Source of the DNA: CBDUEF01 sp018063485
Lineage (GTDB): Bacteria; Pseudomonadota; Alphaproteobacteria; Rhodobacterales; Rhodobacteraceae
Length of the DNA: 64,000 nt
Assembly: GCA_037045435.1 (NCBI GenBank)
Contig: JBAOID010000013.1
Coordinates: 45,304-109,303, forward strand
Direction of reading: 5' to 3'
The position numbers were made by a program, and so were the translations under genes. A model generated the notes under the pieces. It ran no database searches. It worked only from the letters and a program-made list of their open reading frames with translations, and was not told where the DNA came from. This document shows, piece after piece, positions 28,412 to 37,469 of the stretch; the stretch's first letter is position 1, and each line of letters begins with the position of its first letter.

Positions 28412-29793
28412 AGATACAGATCGAAATCCACCTCGGAAACCGTCCGCATCACCCGCGCATATTCAGCCGATTTGACGGCGGTAAAAGTGCGGTGCAAATC
28501 TTCCCCCAACGCCGATTTCAGGAAATCAGACCCTTTGGCCGCCTCGATAGCCGAGCGCCAATCCACCGGAATTGGCGGCGCATCCTCGCCGCCGACATAG
28601 CCATTGCCCTTGGTCTCGGGGCCGGGATCGATCTTGCCGGCCATCCCAAGCCTGATCCCCGCGAGCACCGTCGCCGCCACCAGATAGGGGTTTGCATCTA
28701 CCCCCGCAGGGCGATGCTCGATCCGCCGCGCCCGGATATCTCCGGCGGGAATCCGCAGGGCGACGGACCGGTTGTTGACGCCCCAGGTCGGACTGACCGG
28801 CGCGTAGGAATTCGACGCGAACCGCCGCCAGGAATTCGCATGCGGCGCGAAAATCAGCATCGACTCCGCCATGGTGGCGCGCAGGCCACCCAAGGCGTGC
28901 AGGATCGTGTCGCGATACTGCCCCTCGACAGACTCAACAAACACATTGCGCCCGGCATCATCAAGCAATGAGACGTGGAAATGCATTCCCGAACCGGCGT
29001 AATCCTCATTCGGTTTGGCCATGAAACAGGCCGTCACCCCATGCTGCCGTGCATGCATCCGAACGATCCGCTTCAACCGCATCAGATCATCTGCCGCCTG
29101 CATCACATTCTCGCGGTAATGCAGGGTCAGCTCATATTGACCGGGTGCGAATTCCGAGATCAGCGTCTCGGCCTTGATCCCCGCCAATTTCGCATCGGCA
29201 TAGACATCGTTGAACAGCGGCAACATACCGTGCAACTGATCGACCGAATAGACATCGGTTTTCGAATTGCGTCGCCCGTCCAGCACATCGCGCGCAGGAA
29301 CCATCTTGCCATCGGGACCGCGTTCGTTGGCCAACAAGAAGAACTCCAACTCAAACGCGCCCGCCGGATGCAGCCCTTCGGCGGCCATCGCATCCACCTG
29401 ACGCTGCAAGGCATGGCGGGGGTCTGAACTCATCGGAGTGCCATCCAACTCATAGACGCACATCAGCACCTCGCCGCGCGCCGGGCTGCTGGCATGGATC
29501 GGGCGCAGGGTGCCGGGGATGGGCCAGGCGCGGCGGTCGCCGTCGCCTTCGTCCCAGATCAGCCCGGTTTCGTGAACGTCTTCGCCGCAAATATCAAGAC
29601 CCAGAATCGAAATCGGCAGATGGCGCCCCGATTTGAACATTCCCAGCAACTCATGCCGCCGGATGATCTTGCCGCGCCCGATGCCGTTGGCATCATGCAA
29701 AACGATGTCAAAGGCTTCGATTTCAGGATGGGCGGCCAAAAAGGTTTCGGCTTCGGCCAGGGTCGAGCCGGAGGGGCTTGCGGTATCGGTCAT
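28399..29793 (-). CDS. Glutamine-synthetase-family gamma-glutamyl ligase (PuuA-like)
   Basis: 464-residue ATP-dependent ligase that joins glutamate to an amine. The N-terminal beta-grasp domain contains LHDANGIGRGKIIRR; the catalytic domain has FELEFFLLA (metal Glu), FAPGQYELTL, GMHFHVSLLD (HxH), and RIPAGD. No adenylylation Tyr motif typical of GlnA type I is seen at the end, so it is more like gamma-glutamylpolyamine synthetases. Its ATG is one base from the transaminase stop and it closes the arginine operon. A role in gamma-glutamylating 4-aminobutyrate-type or guanidino amines is inference. Confidence 0.85.
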   Translation of the reverse strand: MTDTASPSGSTLAEAETFLAAHPEIEAFDIVLHDANGIGRGKIIRRHELLGMFKSGRHLPISILGLDICGEDVHETGLIWDEGDGDRRAWPIPGTLRPIHASSPARGEVLMCVYELDGTPMSSDPRHALQRQVDAMAAEGLHPAGAFELEFFLLANERGPDGKMVPARDVLDGRRNSKTDVYSVDQLHGMLPLFNDVYADAKLAGIKAETLISEFAPGQYELTLHYRENVMQAADDLMRLKRIVRMHARQHGVTACFMAKPNEDYAGSGMHFHVSLLDDAGRNVFVESVEGQYRDTILHALGGLRATMAESMLIFAPHANSWRRFASNSYAPVSPTWGVNNRSVALRIPAGDIRARRIEHRPAGVDANPYLVAATVLAGIRLGMAGKIDPGPETKGNGYVGGEDAPPIPVDWRSAIEAAKGSDFLKSALGEDLHRTFTAVKSAEYARVMRTVSEVDFDLYLYTV

Positions 29794-29794
29794 G

Positions 29795-31168
29795 TCACTC
29801 TCGAGGGAAAAGAAGGGTCAGGATTTCGTCAAAGGCGGCGATCAGGCGATCAACCTGCCGTTTGCGGGTGGCGGGGCTGATCAGCATCATGTTGTGGAAC
29901 GGTGCGATCAGGCAGCCCCGGTTCAACAGGGCAACATGCACGGCGGATTCCAATGCGGGAACATGGGCCAAACCGGCTTCGGCACCATTCTTCAACGGGC
30001 CGGGGGCGCAGATGAATTCCACCCGCGCGCCAACGCGCACCACATGCCAGGGGGCGGCATGTCGATCAATAGAGGCGGCGAGGCCGTGGCTGAGGCGCTC
30101 GGCCAGTTTCTCCATATGGGTGTAGTTCTTGGCCGTCATCACCTTGGACAGAGTTGCTTTCAGGCAAGCAAACTGCATCGGATTGGCTGAAAGTGTGGTG
30201 CCCATGCCGGAATGGCCGGGCGGACGGGCCGCGTCTGCCACCTGATAGCGCTGCGCGATTTCCGGGGTCATGCCCCAAACTGCGGTGGGCAGCCCGCCCG
30301 CCACACATTTGCCAACCACGAACATATCGGGGGAAAGCGAATGCACTGCCGTATAACCGCCAAGCCCGCTCGAAATGGTATGGGTTTCATCCATGATCAG
30401 CAGCGTGCCAAAGCGACGGCTGAGGCTGCGCAAGCCGTCGTGAAAGCCGGCGGCAGGCAGAACCATCGAGCAATTTGTCATCACCGGTTCGGTCAGGATC
30501 GCCGCAACATCCCCTTTGGCGAGCGCGGCTTCCACCGCAGCCAGATCGTTGAACTCGACGCAGACGGCAGTTTGCGACAGATCATTGATCTGCCCCAATA
30601 ATCCGGCGCGGGTTTGGGTTTTGCCATTCTCAAGCTCGACCATCGTTTCATCAACCGCGCCGTGATAACAGCCGTTGAACACCAGGATCTTCGGTCTTGC
30701 AGTAATGGCGCGTGCGACGCGAATGGCGAAGCGGTTGGCATCGCTGGCGGTGGTGGCGATCTGCCAGCGGAAATTGCCAAATCGCGCGGTGAGTAGATCT
30801 CCCACCTCTGTCACCGATTCGGGTGGCAGCATATAGGTCAGGCCACGGCTGGCCTGTTTGCGGATTGCCTTGGCCACGGGCGCTGGCGAGTGGCCAAACA
30901 TCGAGCCAGTATCGCCCAGACAGAAATCGTCGATCTCGAAGCCATCCAGATCGGTGATCCGCGCGCCCTTGGCTTTGGTGATCACCGGCAGATGCGGCAT
31001 CGGCCAATCTTTCATCCAATGCATTGGAACACCGTCAAGCCAGGCCGAAGCGCCGCTGGACAGCGCCGCCTTGGCTTTGGGCCGTCCGGCGGCAAAGCGC
31101 TTGGCTTCGCGGGCGGTCAAAGTGTCAAGACGGTCCTTGAGGACTCCGGCTACAAGTTCGACGGGCAT
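29795..31168 (-). CDS. Class III PLP-dependent aminotransferase
   Basis: 457-residue omega-aminotransferase of the glutamate-1-semialdehyde/4-aminobutyrate group. GLTYMLPPES, TTASDANRFAIRVARA, NGCYHGAVDE, LIMDETHT (Asp pairing the PLP ring N) and VVGKCVAGG (Schiff-base Lys near residue 277) are visible. Preceded by its own promoter and operator (31192-31220). Within an arginine-transamination operon it could remove the amino group from 4-aminobutyrate or a guanidino/gamma-glutamyl derivative; sequence alone cannot decide. Confidence 0.87.
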   Translation of the reverse strand: MPVELVAGVLKDRLDTLTAREAKRFAAGRPKAKAALSSGASAWLDGVPMHWMKDWPMPHLPVITKAKGARITDLDGFEIDDFCLGDTGSMFGHSPAPVAKAIRKQASRGLTYMLPPESVTEVGDLLTARFGNFRWQIATTASDANRFAIRVARAITARPKILVFNGCYHGAVDETMVELENGKTQTRAGLLGQINDLSQTAVCVEFNDLAAVEAALAKGDVAAILTEPVMTNCSMVLPAAGFHDGLRSLSRRFGTLLIMDETHTISSGLGGYTAVHSLSPDMFVVGKCVAGGLPTAVWGMTPEIAQRYQVADAARPPGHSGMGTTLSANPMQFACLKATLSKVMTAKNYTHMEKLAERLSHGLAASIDRHAAPWHVVRVGARVEFICAPGPLKNGAEAGLAHVPALESAVHVALLNRGCLIAPFHNMMLISPATRKRQVDRLIAAFDEILTLLFPRE

Positions 31169-31191
31169 GGGGCACCTATGGTTGCTGCCCT

Positions 31192-31220
31192 CTTATGCTG
31201 CCGAATTTGATCAAATTCAA
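31192..31220 (-). promoter_or_regulatory. Internal promoter upstream of transaminase-ligase pair
   Basis: On the minus strand TTGAAT (31220-31215), a 17-base spacer and CATAAG (31197-31192). RNA would start near 31185, leaving about 17 bases before the ATG at 31168, with AGGTG as ribosome site. Each hexamer matches consensus at four of six positions. The spacing and the overlapping palindrome make it more convincing than the hexamers alone. Confidence 0.55.
31203..31218. promoter_or_regulatory. Perfect 16-bp palindromic operator candidate
   Basis: GAATTTGATCAAATTC reads the same on both strands. It covers the end of the -35 box and most of the spacer of the promoter at 31192-31220, the classic place for a repressor. 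The TetR gene two genes upstream in the operon is the nearest candidate regulator, but an unlinked regulator is equally possible. Confidence 0.6.
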
Positions 31221-31250
31221 GCACTCGCTTTGCCGCAGCCCCATGCTTTG

Positions 31251-32828
31251 TCAGAGTTTGACCCGCACTTCGATCAATCGGGGCCCGTCCTGCGGTTGGC
31301 TGAGCGCCCAATGCAACGCTTCGGGGTTCTGCGGGACCGAGGTAAAGGGCAAATCGCAAGCCGCAGCAAAGGGTTCCAGCCGCAGCGGCGAAGGCGAGCA
31401 GCCGATCACTTCGGTGTTGGCCCCGCGCATCGCGTCGGCAATCTCGTTGAAGGCGGCATTGTTCCAGACGATAAAGCTGATGGGCAGTTTTTCATCAACC
31501 GCCGTGCGCAATTCGCCGGGCGAGAACTGCAATCCACCGTCGCCCACAAGGCAAACCACCTTTTCCCCCGGCGCGGCAAGGGCGGCCCCGACGGCGGCAC
31601 CCGTACCAAAGCCCAAAGCGCCAAAACCAGAGGCGGCGTTGAAATAGCCATTGGGGCGATCATGGTCATAGGCCAGATTGGCGGCATAAACCGGTTGGGT
31701 GCTGTCGCCGACCAGAATGGCGCGGGGCAAGGCGCTGCGAATGGCTTCAACCATTACAAGCCGCTCGGCCATCAACTCATCCAGTGACGCCAATTCCTTT
31801 CGAGCGGCCTTGCGGGTTTGCGCGGCGCGGGCGGCCCCGTCGCAGCTATGGGGCGTCACAATGTCCAGCAAGGCGCGCATGGTCGCACCGGCATGGCCAC
31901 ATAGCGCGATCCTGGCCGGGTGGCGGCCAAGTTGGGCCAAGCTGATGTCGATACGGATCATCTGCGAGATATCGGGGAAATCACCCCGCGAATACATGTC
32001 ATAGTCGGTGGGGCCGAGTTCGGTGCCAATGGCAAGGATCTGATCTGATTGCGTGATCAGATCGCGGACTGAACTCAGGCTGGCCGAGGCCGCAACGCAC
32101 AAGGGATGCGCGTGCATCATGCCACGCGCGTTGACAGTCAGGATCACCGGGGCGTCAAGCTGTTCCGCAAGGGCCATCAGCGTGGCTTCCTCGTGTCGCA
32201 CACCGCCACCGGCAAGGATCACCAGACGTTTCGCGGCGTTCAGCCTTGTTGCGGCAAGGGCCAGTTCTGCCGCCGCAGGGATGACTGCGACAGGTTTCGC
32301 GGCAGGTGGTGCCAGCGGCGGGCAGGGCAGGGGCATCACATCGGTGGGCACTTCGATGTGAACCGGGCCAGGGCGACATGCGGTCATTTGCGCAAAGGCC
32401 CAATCGAGCACTTCGCCAACCTCGGACGGATCGGTGATCTGGCGACTGGGGCAGAGCGGGCGCACCATGGCGGCCTGATCGGGCAATTCATGCAGCATCC
32501 CCAGCCCTTTGCCCAAAGTATTGCGCTGGTTGACGCCGGAGATCACCAGGATCGGCACAGAATCCGCCGCCGCCTGACCCATGGCGGTTAAAGCATTCAA
32601 CAGCCCCGGCCCGGTGATCACCAAGGCAACCCCGGGTTTGCCGGATACACGGGCATAGCCGTCGGCCATAAAGGCGCAACCCTGTTCATGGCGGGCGGTC
32701 ACATGGCGGATCGGGCTGCCCGACAGGCCGCGATACATCTCGACAGTATGCACACCCGGAATGCCGAAAACCACCTCGACGCCGCGCGCGGCAAGACCCT
32801 CGACCAGACGCTCCCCTACGGTTTTCAT
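31251..32828 (-). CDS. aruI: ThDP-dependent 2-ketoarginine decarboxylase (AruI-like)
   Basis: 525-residue thiamine-diphosphate enzyme; AruI decarboxylates 5-guanidino-2-oxopentanoate (2-ketoarginine) to 4-guanidinobutyraldehyde. The N-terminal FGIPGVHTVEMYRGL is characteristic of AruI rather than acetolactate synthase; the catalytic Glu is in TARHEQGCAFMADGYAR near residue 49; the ThDP/Mg motif runs from VGDGGLQFSPGEL to WNN near residues 435-465. It is coupled to the AruH-like gene by a four-base overlap. Acetolactate synthase or benzoylformate decarboxylase-type enzymes are the alternatives. Confidence 0.82.
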   Translation of the reverse strand: MKTVGERLVEGLAARGVEVVFGIPGVHTVEMYRGLSGSPIRHVTARHEQGCAFMADGYARVSGKPGVALVITGPGLLNALTAMGQAAADSVPILVISGVNQRNTLGKGLGMLHELPDQAAMVRPLCPSRQITDPSEVGEVLDWAFAQMTACRPGPVHIEVPTDVMPLPCPPLAPPAAKPVAVIPAAAELALAATRLNAAKRLVILAGGGVRHEEATLMALAEQLDAPVILTVNARGMMHAHPLCVAASASLSSVRDLITQSDQILAIGTELGPTDYDMYSRGDFPDISQMIRIDISLAQLGRHPARIALCGHAGATMRALLDIVTPHSCDGAARAAQTRKAARKELASLDELMAERLVMVEAIRSALPRAILVGDSTQPVYAANLAYDHDRPNGYFNAASGFGALGFGTGAAVGAALAAPGEKVVCLVGDGGLQFSPGELRTAVDEKLPISFIVWNNAAFNEIADAMRGANTEVIGCSPSPLRLEPFAAACDLPFTSVPQNPEALHWALSQPQDGPRLIEVRVKL

Positions 32829-34012
32829 GCGGCTTTTCCTTGTGTGCGGGCTACGAGACTCAGGATCCGGTTGCAGGCGGTGAAGATTTCTTCATCCGGT
32901 TTGGTCAGGCTGATCCGCAGCCAGCCGTTCAGGGCAGGGCCAAAACTCTCTCCTGGCATGATGGCCACCCGTTCTTCTTCGAGCAGTGCCGTTGCGAATT
33001 CTACGCCGGTCATCCCGCTGGAGCGAATATCAACCACCGAGAACATCCCGGCTTCGGGACGATGCACGGCAAGGCCACAGACGCCATTTAGACGCTTGAA
33101 AAGGATGTCAGCGCGGCGGGCAAAGCGCTCGGCCATCCCGGCGGCCACAGGCGAGCGTTGCGAGACGGCCAGTTCGGTCATGTCTGCGATGAAGGGTTGA
33201 TTGCCAAACAACATGGTTTCGGCCACTGGTTGCAGATGCGAGATGAAGTCCTCGGACCCCACGCACCAACCGGAACGAAAGCCAGGTGCGGCATGGGATT
33301 TCGAAATCGAGGAACACACAACCACCCGATCCGCCAACCAGTCCAGATCGAAGGGCGAGACAAAATCCGTGCCGATGTAGACCATTTCCTCATAAACCTC
33401 ATCCGACAGGATCCACAGGTCATGTTCAACGGCCAAGCGTCCCAGCGCCTCGATATCTTCGCGCCGCAGCACCGCGCCGGTGGGGTTATGCGGTGAATTG
33501 AGAAACAGCAGCCGCGTTTTGGGCGTGATGCGTTCGGCCACATCAGCGGCCTGCATCCGAAAGCCATTTTCAGGCAGCAAGGGAACCGGCACCATCACCC
33601 CGCCGGGAGCCGCAATAACCCCTTCATAGCAGGCATAAAGCGGGTCACCGACCAGCACTTCATCCCCCGGACCGACCAAGGCGTTCAAAGTGGCATAAAG
33701 TGCCGTCTGAGTGCCGGGCAAGGCCAGAACCTGCCTGCTTGTGATTTCACGTCCGGTTCGGACAGAGTATTTTGACGCCAGCGCCGACAACAGGCCCGGT
33801 TCGCCCCGCCCATTGGAATAGCCAAGACGACCCGCATCCATGGCCTGTTTCGCCGCTTCAACAAGGTGGTCTGGCGTGGGGACATCAGGCTCGCCAATTG
33901 TCAGCAAGATCAGGTCGATGCCGGCGGCCTGCATGGCTTTGGCCTTGAGGTGAATGTCCCATTTCGCGCTGCCCAAATGGGCAAGGCGCTCGGTGACGCT
34001 GGCATATTTCAT
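32825..34012 (-). CDS. aruH: Class I/II PLP aminotransferase, arginine:pyruvate type (AruH-like)
   Basis: 395-residue fold-type I aminotransferase. LTIGEPDVPTPDHLVEA near residue 36, NSPHNPTGAVL near 170, SDEVYEEMVY near 200 and the Schiff-base Lys in SSISKSHAAPGFRSGW near 235 are present. AruH transfers the alpha-amino group of arginine to pyruvate, giving 2-ketoarginine, the substrate of the next enzyme. The assignment rests on adjacency to the AruI-like gene; by sequence alone it is a general aspartate/aromatic-type aminotransferase. Its ATG overlaps the TetR stop by four bases. Confidence 0.8.
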   Translation of the reverse strand: MKYASVTERLAHLGSAKWDIHLKAKAMQAAGIDLILLTIGEPDVPTPDHLVEAAKQAMDAGRLGYSNGRGEPGLLSALASKYSVRTGREITSRQVLALPGTQTALYATLNALVGPGDEVLVGDPLYACYEGVIAAPGGVMVPVPLLPENGFRMQAADVAERITPKTRLLFLNSPHNPTGAVLRREDIEALGRLAVEHDLWILSDEVYEEMVYIGTDFVSPFDLDWLADRVVVCSSISKSHAAPGFRSGWCVGSEDFISHLQPVAETMLFGNQPFIADMTELAVSQRSPVAAGMAERFARRADILFKRLNGVCGLAVHRPEAGMFSVVDIRSSGMTGVEFATALLEEERVAIMPGESFGPALNGWLRISLTKPDEEIFTACNRILSLVARTQGKAA

Positions 34013-34657
34013 GACGTTTCTCCGATTGGCGGCAAGGCGGCCGACAGGTCAATTCCAAGGATCGCCCCGACTGAAGTCAGGCCAATCCGTTCCAACTCTC
34101 CTGGTGCAAAATCTTGCGGCAGGGCGGACCCTTCCAGCCAAAGACCATCAATAACGGCGTTGCAGGCGATAGCTTCGGCGCGCAAGGTCTCGGGCCTGGC
34201 TTGGCGGGGAAGTGCTGCAATCAGGTTTTGCAGGACATCTCGGTAGTCGTGATAGCCTTTGGCATGGGCCGTGCGCATGGCTTCATCCTTGCGCACACCA
34301 TGGATAAAACCGGCCCAAAGCCCCAGACGCAGCGGGTCAACCACTGGTGGGCGCAAAGAGGCTACAACAAATGCGGTAAGGCGATTCACCGGGCAATCCT
34401 GTGCCGTTTCAAGCACCGCCATGTTGTCGCGGTTCATCTGTTCCATCAGGTGCCCATAGGCGGCGCGGATCAGCTCGTCCTTGGAAAGGAAATAGTGGCG
34501 GATCAGCCCCGGCGTCACACCCGCGCGCTGAGCAATCGCGCGCACGGTCGCCGACGCAGAGCCACCCTCTGCCACCAGTTCAAGGGCGGCAGTGATCAGC
34601 GCCTCGCGGCGGGCTACTTCGCTTTCGCGTCGATAAGGGCGGCGGCTTTGAGTTCAT
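34009..34657 (-). CDS. TetR-family regulator of the arginine operon (one frameshift near start)
   Basis: Helix-turn-helix repressor, TetR type. DNA-binding domain: ALITAALELVAEGGSASAT, then VRAIAQRAGVTPGLIRHYF with the recognition helix and the family SKDELI. The frame is open only from GTG 34575, which would delete helix 1. One extra C near 34645 hides the natural start: from ATG 34657 the corrected protein begins MNSKRRPYRRESEVARREAL, giving about 215 residues. First gene of the operon, so it is probably autoregulated and controls arginine breakdown. Confidence 0.85.
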
Positions 34658-34671
34658 CGGTATCCGGGGCG

Positions 34672-34677
34672 ATTATA
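34672..34677 (-). promoter_or_regulatory. Perfect -10 box upstream of tetR
   Basis: TATAAT on the minus strand ends 14 bases before the proposed ATG 34657. No good -35 lies 16-18 bases further up. It forms one arm of an imperfect dyad ATTA-N10-TAAT (34672-34689) that a TetR dimer could bind. Evidence is limited to these matches. Confidence 0.35.
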
Positions 34678-34739
34678 CACATGAGTAATTCACCACAGGC
34701 GCTGCCGATCCACAAGTGTTGTCTGAGTGATTTCAGGGT

Positions 34740-35633
34740 TCACCCAGGCGAATCGCCGCGAAAAACATCCTTGTGGATGATCACGTCGGCCTGTGGATAG
34801 GCGTCAAGGATCGCTCGGCGCAATCCGGCACCGATATCATGCGCCTGAAGCAGGGTTTGTCCGCCATCCAGTTCGATATGAAGATGGACGAATACCCTGC
34901 TGCCCGCCGTGCGTGTTTTCAGGTCGTGAAAGCCGTGGACTCTGGGCCATTGCCGCGCGATATCGGCAATTCCGTTGATGATTTGCGGATCAGCCCGACG
35001 ATCCATCAACGCATCCCAAGCTCCTTTGCCGATCCGCAACGCCCCCAGCGCCAGCATCCCCGCCGCGCCAAGGGCAACCACGGAATTGATCGACACCAGA
35101 CCAAAGCGCGTTGATGCCCAAAGCGAGATGATCGCCCCGATATTGGGCAACAGATCGCCCAGATAATGCAGCCGGTCAGCGGCAACCACCCGGCTGCCTG
35201 TGCGTTTGGAGATTTTTCCCTGCCACCACACCAACAACAAGGTGATCAGGATCGACACCGACATCACCGCCATACCCGAGGCTTCGGATCTCAGGGTGTC
35301 CGGCTGCGGATGGAGCAACCGGACCAGTGCTGCAAAAGCGATGACGGTCGCCGAAATCAGGATGAACAGCGCCTGCCCCAGGGCGGCCAGATCTTCCGCC
35401 GATGTGTGGCCGAAAGCGTGGTCTTCATCGGGCGGGCGTGCAGCATAGATCAGTGCCGCAGTCGCCCCCAGCGACACCATGAGATCCATTGCACTGTCTG
35501 CCAAGGACGCCGCAACCGAAAGAGCGCCGGTCTCGCCCAGGGCCCAGAGTTTAAGTCCCACCAGCAGGGCTGCGACCAGAACCGACGCCAGCCCGGCGGA
35601 GATATTGCTGAAACTGTGATCGCGTGCAGACAC
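34740..35633 (-). CDS. Cation diffusion facilitator transporter (FieF/ZitB family)
   Basis: Inner-membrane metal/proton antiporter for Zn, Fe, Co or Cd efflux. Six membrane segments; the metal site DxxxD is LADSAMDLMVSLG in segment 2 and HxxxD is HYLGDLLPNIGA in segment 5; FGHTSAEDLAALGQ follows segment 2. The cytoplasmic C-terminal domain contains RVFVHLHIELDGG. The open frame reaches 35753, but GTG 35633 (VSARDHSFSNISAG) starts just before segment 1 and avoids overlap with the SH3 gene; about 297 residues. Confidence 0.87.
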   Translation of the reverse strand: MSARDHSFSNISAGLASVLVAALLVGLKLWALGETGALSVAASLADSAMDLMVSLGATAALIYAARPPDEDHAFGHTSAEDLAALGQALFILISATVIAFAALVRLLHPQPDTLRSEASGMAVMSVSILITLLLVWWQGKISKRTGSRVVAADRLHYLGDLLPNIGAIISLWASTRFGLVSINSVVALGAAGMLALGALRIGKGAWDALMDRRADPQIINGIADIARQWPRVHGFHDLKTRTAGSRVFVHLHIELDGGQTLLQAHDIGAGLRRAILDAYPQADVIIHKDVFRGDSPG

Positions 35634-35749
35634 TTCATCCCCCAAGCCCTGGTTCGGGCAAGCGGCCCCTTGGCGCGGCCCGGTTGCTTGATTACTGAAC
35701 CGAAGTCCGCCTTGCCAGTGAAACCCGGATGATCGCAAGGCCATTATTC

Positions 35750-36331
35750 TCACCCGAGGATCTCATCAGGATCAATACCCCAAAGGCTGGCTTTTTCGGT
35801 CCAGCCTTTCTCACCGTCAACATTGACCCGGCACCAGATGGCATTGCATTCCAAGAGCCGTCCGACAACGGCCATTTCGGCCTGATAGACCACTTGGCCC
35901 GCCGGGTCAGGCGTGCTGCGAAACTGCGCCATGTCAGTCGTGACCAGCACCGTTCGCACGCCAGACAACAAGGCATAATGTACCCAGCCGCCCATGCCCT
36001 CGTTATCTTCGACACGGCGCCAATGCTCGTGTTCGGCGGTGATCCGCAAGGGCATCCCGGATTTGGTGAACACCCAGTCGATGCGGTGGGTCAGGCCGGG
36101 ACCGCGACGGGCATTGCCTTCATTGCCTTTCAAGCTGACATAGCGGGGAATCGGCAGATTGGTCACTGCTCCCTTATGGGGATCGTGAGGTCGTGTGTTG
36201 GCGGGGTCGCCGTCGATTGGCGGAAGATCGGTTTCGGGACCGAACTGGCCTTCTTCTTGCGCCCAAACCTGCTTTGCCTGCGTGAACAACGCCAAAGACA
36301 ACGCGCCTTTCAGAAAATCCGCCCGCTTCAT
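35750..36331 (-). CDS. Secreted SH3-domain protein
   Basis: 193-residue exported protein. ATG 36331 opens a signal peptide MKRADFLKGALSLALFTQA with likely cleavage at VWA-QEE. The mature part holds two bacterial SH3-like stretches: PRYVSLKGNEGNARRGPGL to HEHWRRVEDNEGMGGWVHY, and VGRLLECNAIWCRVNVDGEKGW. Relatives (DUF1058/COG3807) bind or sense cell-wall material, with no known enzyme activity. Divergent from the dehydrogenase at 36483. Confidence 0.85.
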   Translation of the reverse strand: MKRADFLKGALSLALFTQAKQVWAQEEGQFGPETDLPPIDGDPANTRPHDPHKGAVTNLPIPRYVSLKGNEGNARRGPGLTHRIDWVFTKSGMPLRITAEHEHWRRVEDNEGMGGWVHYALLSGVRTVLVTTDMAQFRSTPDPAGQVVYQAEMAVVGRLLECNAIWCRVNVDGEKGWTEKASLWGIDPDEILG

Positions 36332-36482
36332 CGCCGCTCTTTCTTGCTTCGCGTCTTTTGGCTGCGACCACCCCGCGCGGGGAACTAACATTGCCAAACG
36401 CATTTCCGGGGCTTGTGCCGCGCCCCGCTTCCCGTCACTTTGCCATTCTAGCAGATGATTTGGAAGTGCAGGGAGAACAGCG

Positions 36483-37469
36483 ATGCCCGCAAACCGCCTG
36501 ACTGTTGTTGTAACGCGACGGCTACCCGAACCGGTGGAAACCCGAATGAAGGAGTTGTTCGACGTTGAACTGCGCGATCCCGATACAAGGATGAGCCGCG
36601 AAGAGTTGGCCGCAGCCATGCAAAGGGCCGATATTCTGGTGCCGACGTTGAGCGATCAGATTGACGCAGGCTTGATTGCACAGGCTGGCGACCGCTTGAA
36701 GCTGATCGCGAATTACGGGGCGGGGGTTGATCACATTGATGTGGCCACCGCGCGGCAGCGCGGAATTCTGGTTTCGAACACCCCCGGCGTTGTCACTGAT
36801 GATACCGCCGACATGACGCTGGCGCTGATTTTGGCGGTGACACGGCGCATTCCCGAAGGGTTGGCCATGATGCAGGCCGGAAAGTGGGATGGCTGGTCAC
36901 CAATGGCGATGCTGGGCGGGCGTCTGGGCGGGCGGCGTCTGGGGATTCTGGGTATGGGGCGGATCGGTCAGGCCGTCGCGCGCCGGGCCCGCGCCTTCGG
37001 GATGCAGGTGCATTACCACAACCGCAAGAAAGTGCGCCCCGAGGTCGAGGCCGAGTTGGAGGCAACCTATTGGGAAAGCCTTGATCAAATGGTCAGCCGG
37101 ATGGATATTCTGTCGATCAACTGTCCGCATACGCCTTCGACCTTCCATCTGATGAATGCGCGGCGGTTGAAACTGATGAAGCCAAGTGCAGTGATCGTGA
37201 ATACCTCTCGCGGCGAAGTGTTGGATGAAAATGCTCTGACGCGCGGCCTGAGGGCTGGTGAATTGGCCGGGGCGGGGCTGGATGTTTATGAGCGCGGTGC
37301 CGAGTTGAACCCGCGTCTGCGCGATTCGCCCAATGTTGTGTTGTTGCCGCATATGGGGTCTGCAACAGTTGAGGGCCGGATCGAGATGGGGGAAAAGGTA
37401 ATTATCAATATCAAGACCTTCGCCGATGGCCATCGCCCGCCCGATCAGGTGGTGCCGGGCATGTTTTGA
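36483..37469 (+). CDS. D-2-hydroxyacid dehydrogenase (glyoxylate/hydroxypyruvate reductase-like)
   Basis: 328-residue NAD(P)-dependent enzyme that interconverts 2-keto and D-2-hydroxy acids such as hydroxypyruvate and D-glycerate. The nucleotide loop is LGILGMGRIGQAVARRA near residue 157, the following NRKK suggests NADP preference, and catalytic residues are Arg in NTSRGEVLDE near 240, Glu near 269 and His in LPHMGSAT near 288. Ribosome site AGGGAGAA sits before the ATG. Stands alone on the plus strand. Confidence 0.9.
   Translation: MPANRLTVVVTRRLPEPVETRMKELFDVELRDPDTRMSREELAAAMQRADILVPTLSDQIDAGLIAQAGDRLKLIANYGAGVDHIDVATARQRGILVSNTPGVVTDDTADMTLALILAVTRRIPEGLAMMQAGKWDGWSPMAMLGGRLGGRRLGILGMGRIGQAVARRARAFGMQVHYHNRKKVRPEVEAELEATYWESLDQMVSRMDILSINCPHTPSTFHLMNARRLKLMKPSAVIVNTSRGEVLDENALTRGLRAGELAGAGLDVYERGAELNPRLRDSPNVVLLPHMGSATVEGRIEMGEKVIINIKTFADGHRPPDQVVPGMF

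Noticed and set aside
31203..31218. The palindrome as an FNR/Anr box.
   Set aside because: FNR sites need TTGAT and ATCAA separated by four bases; here the half-sites abut with no spacer.
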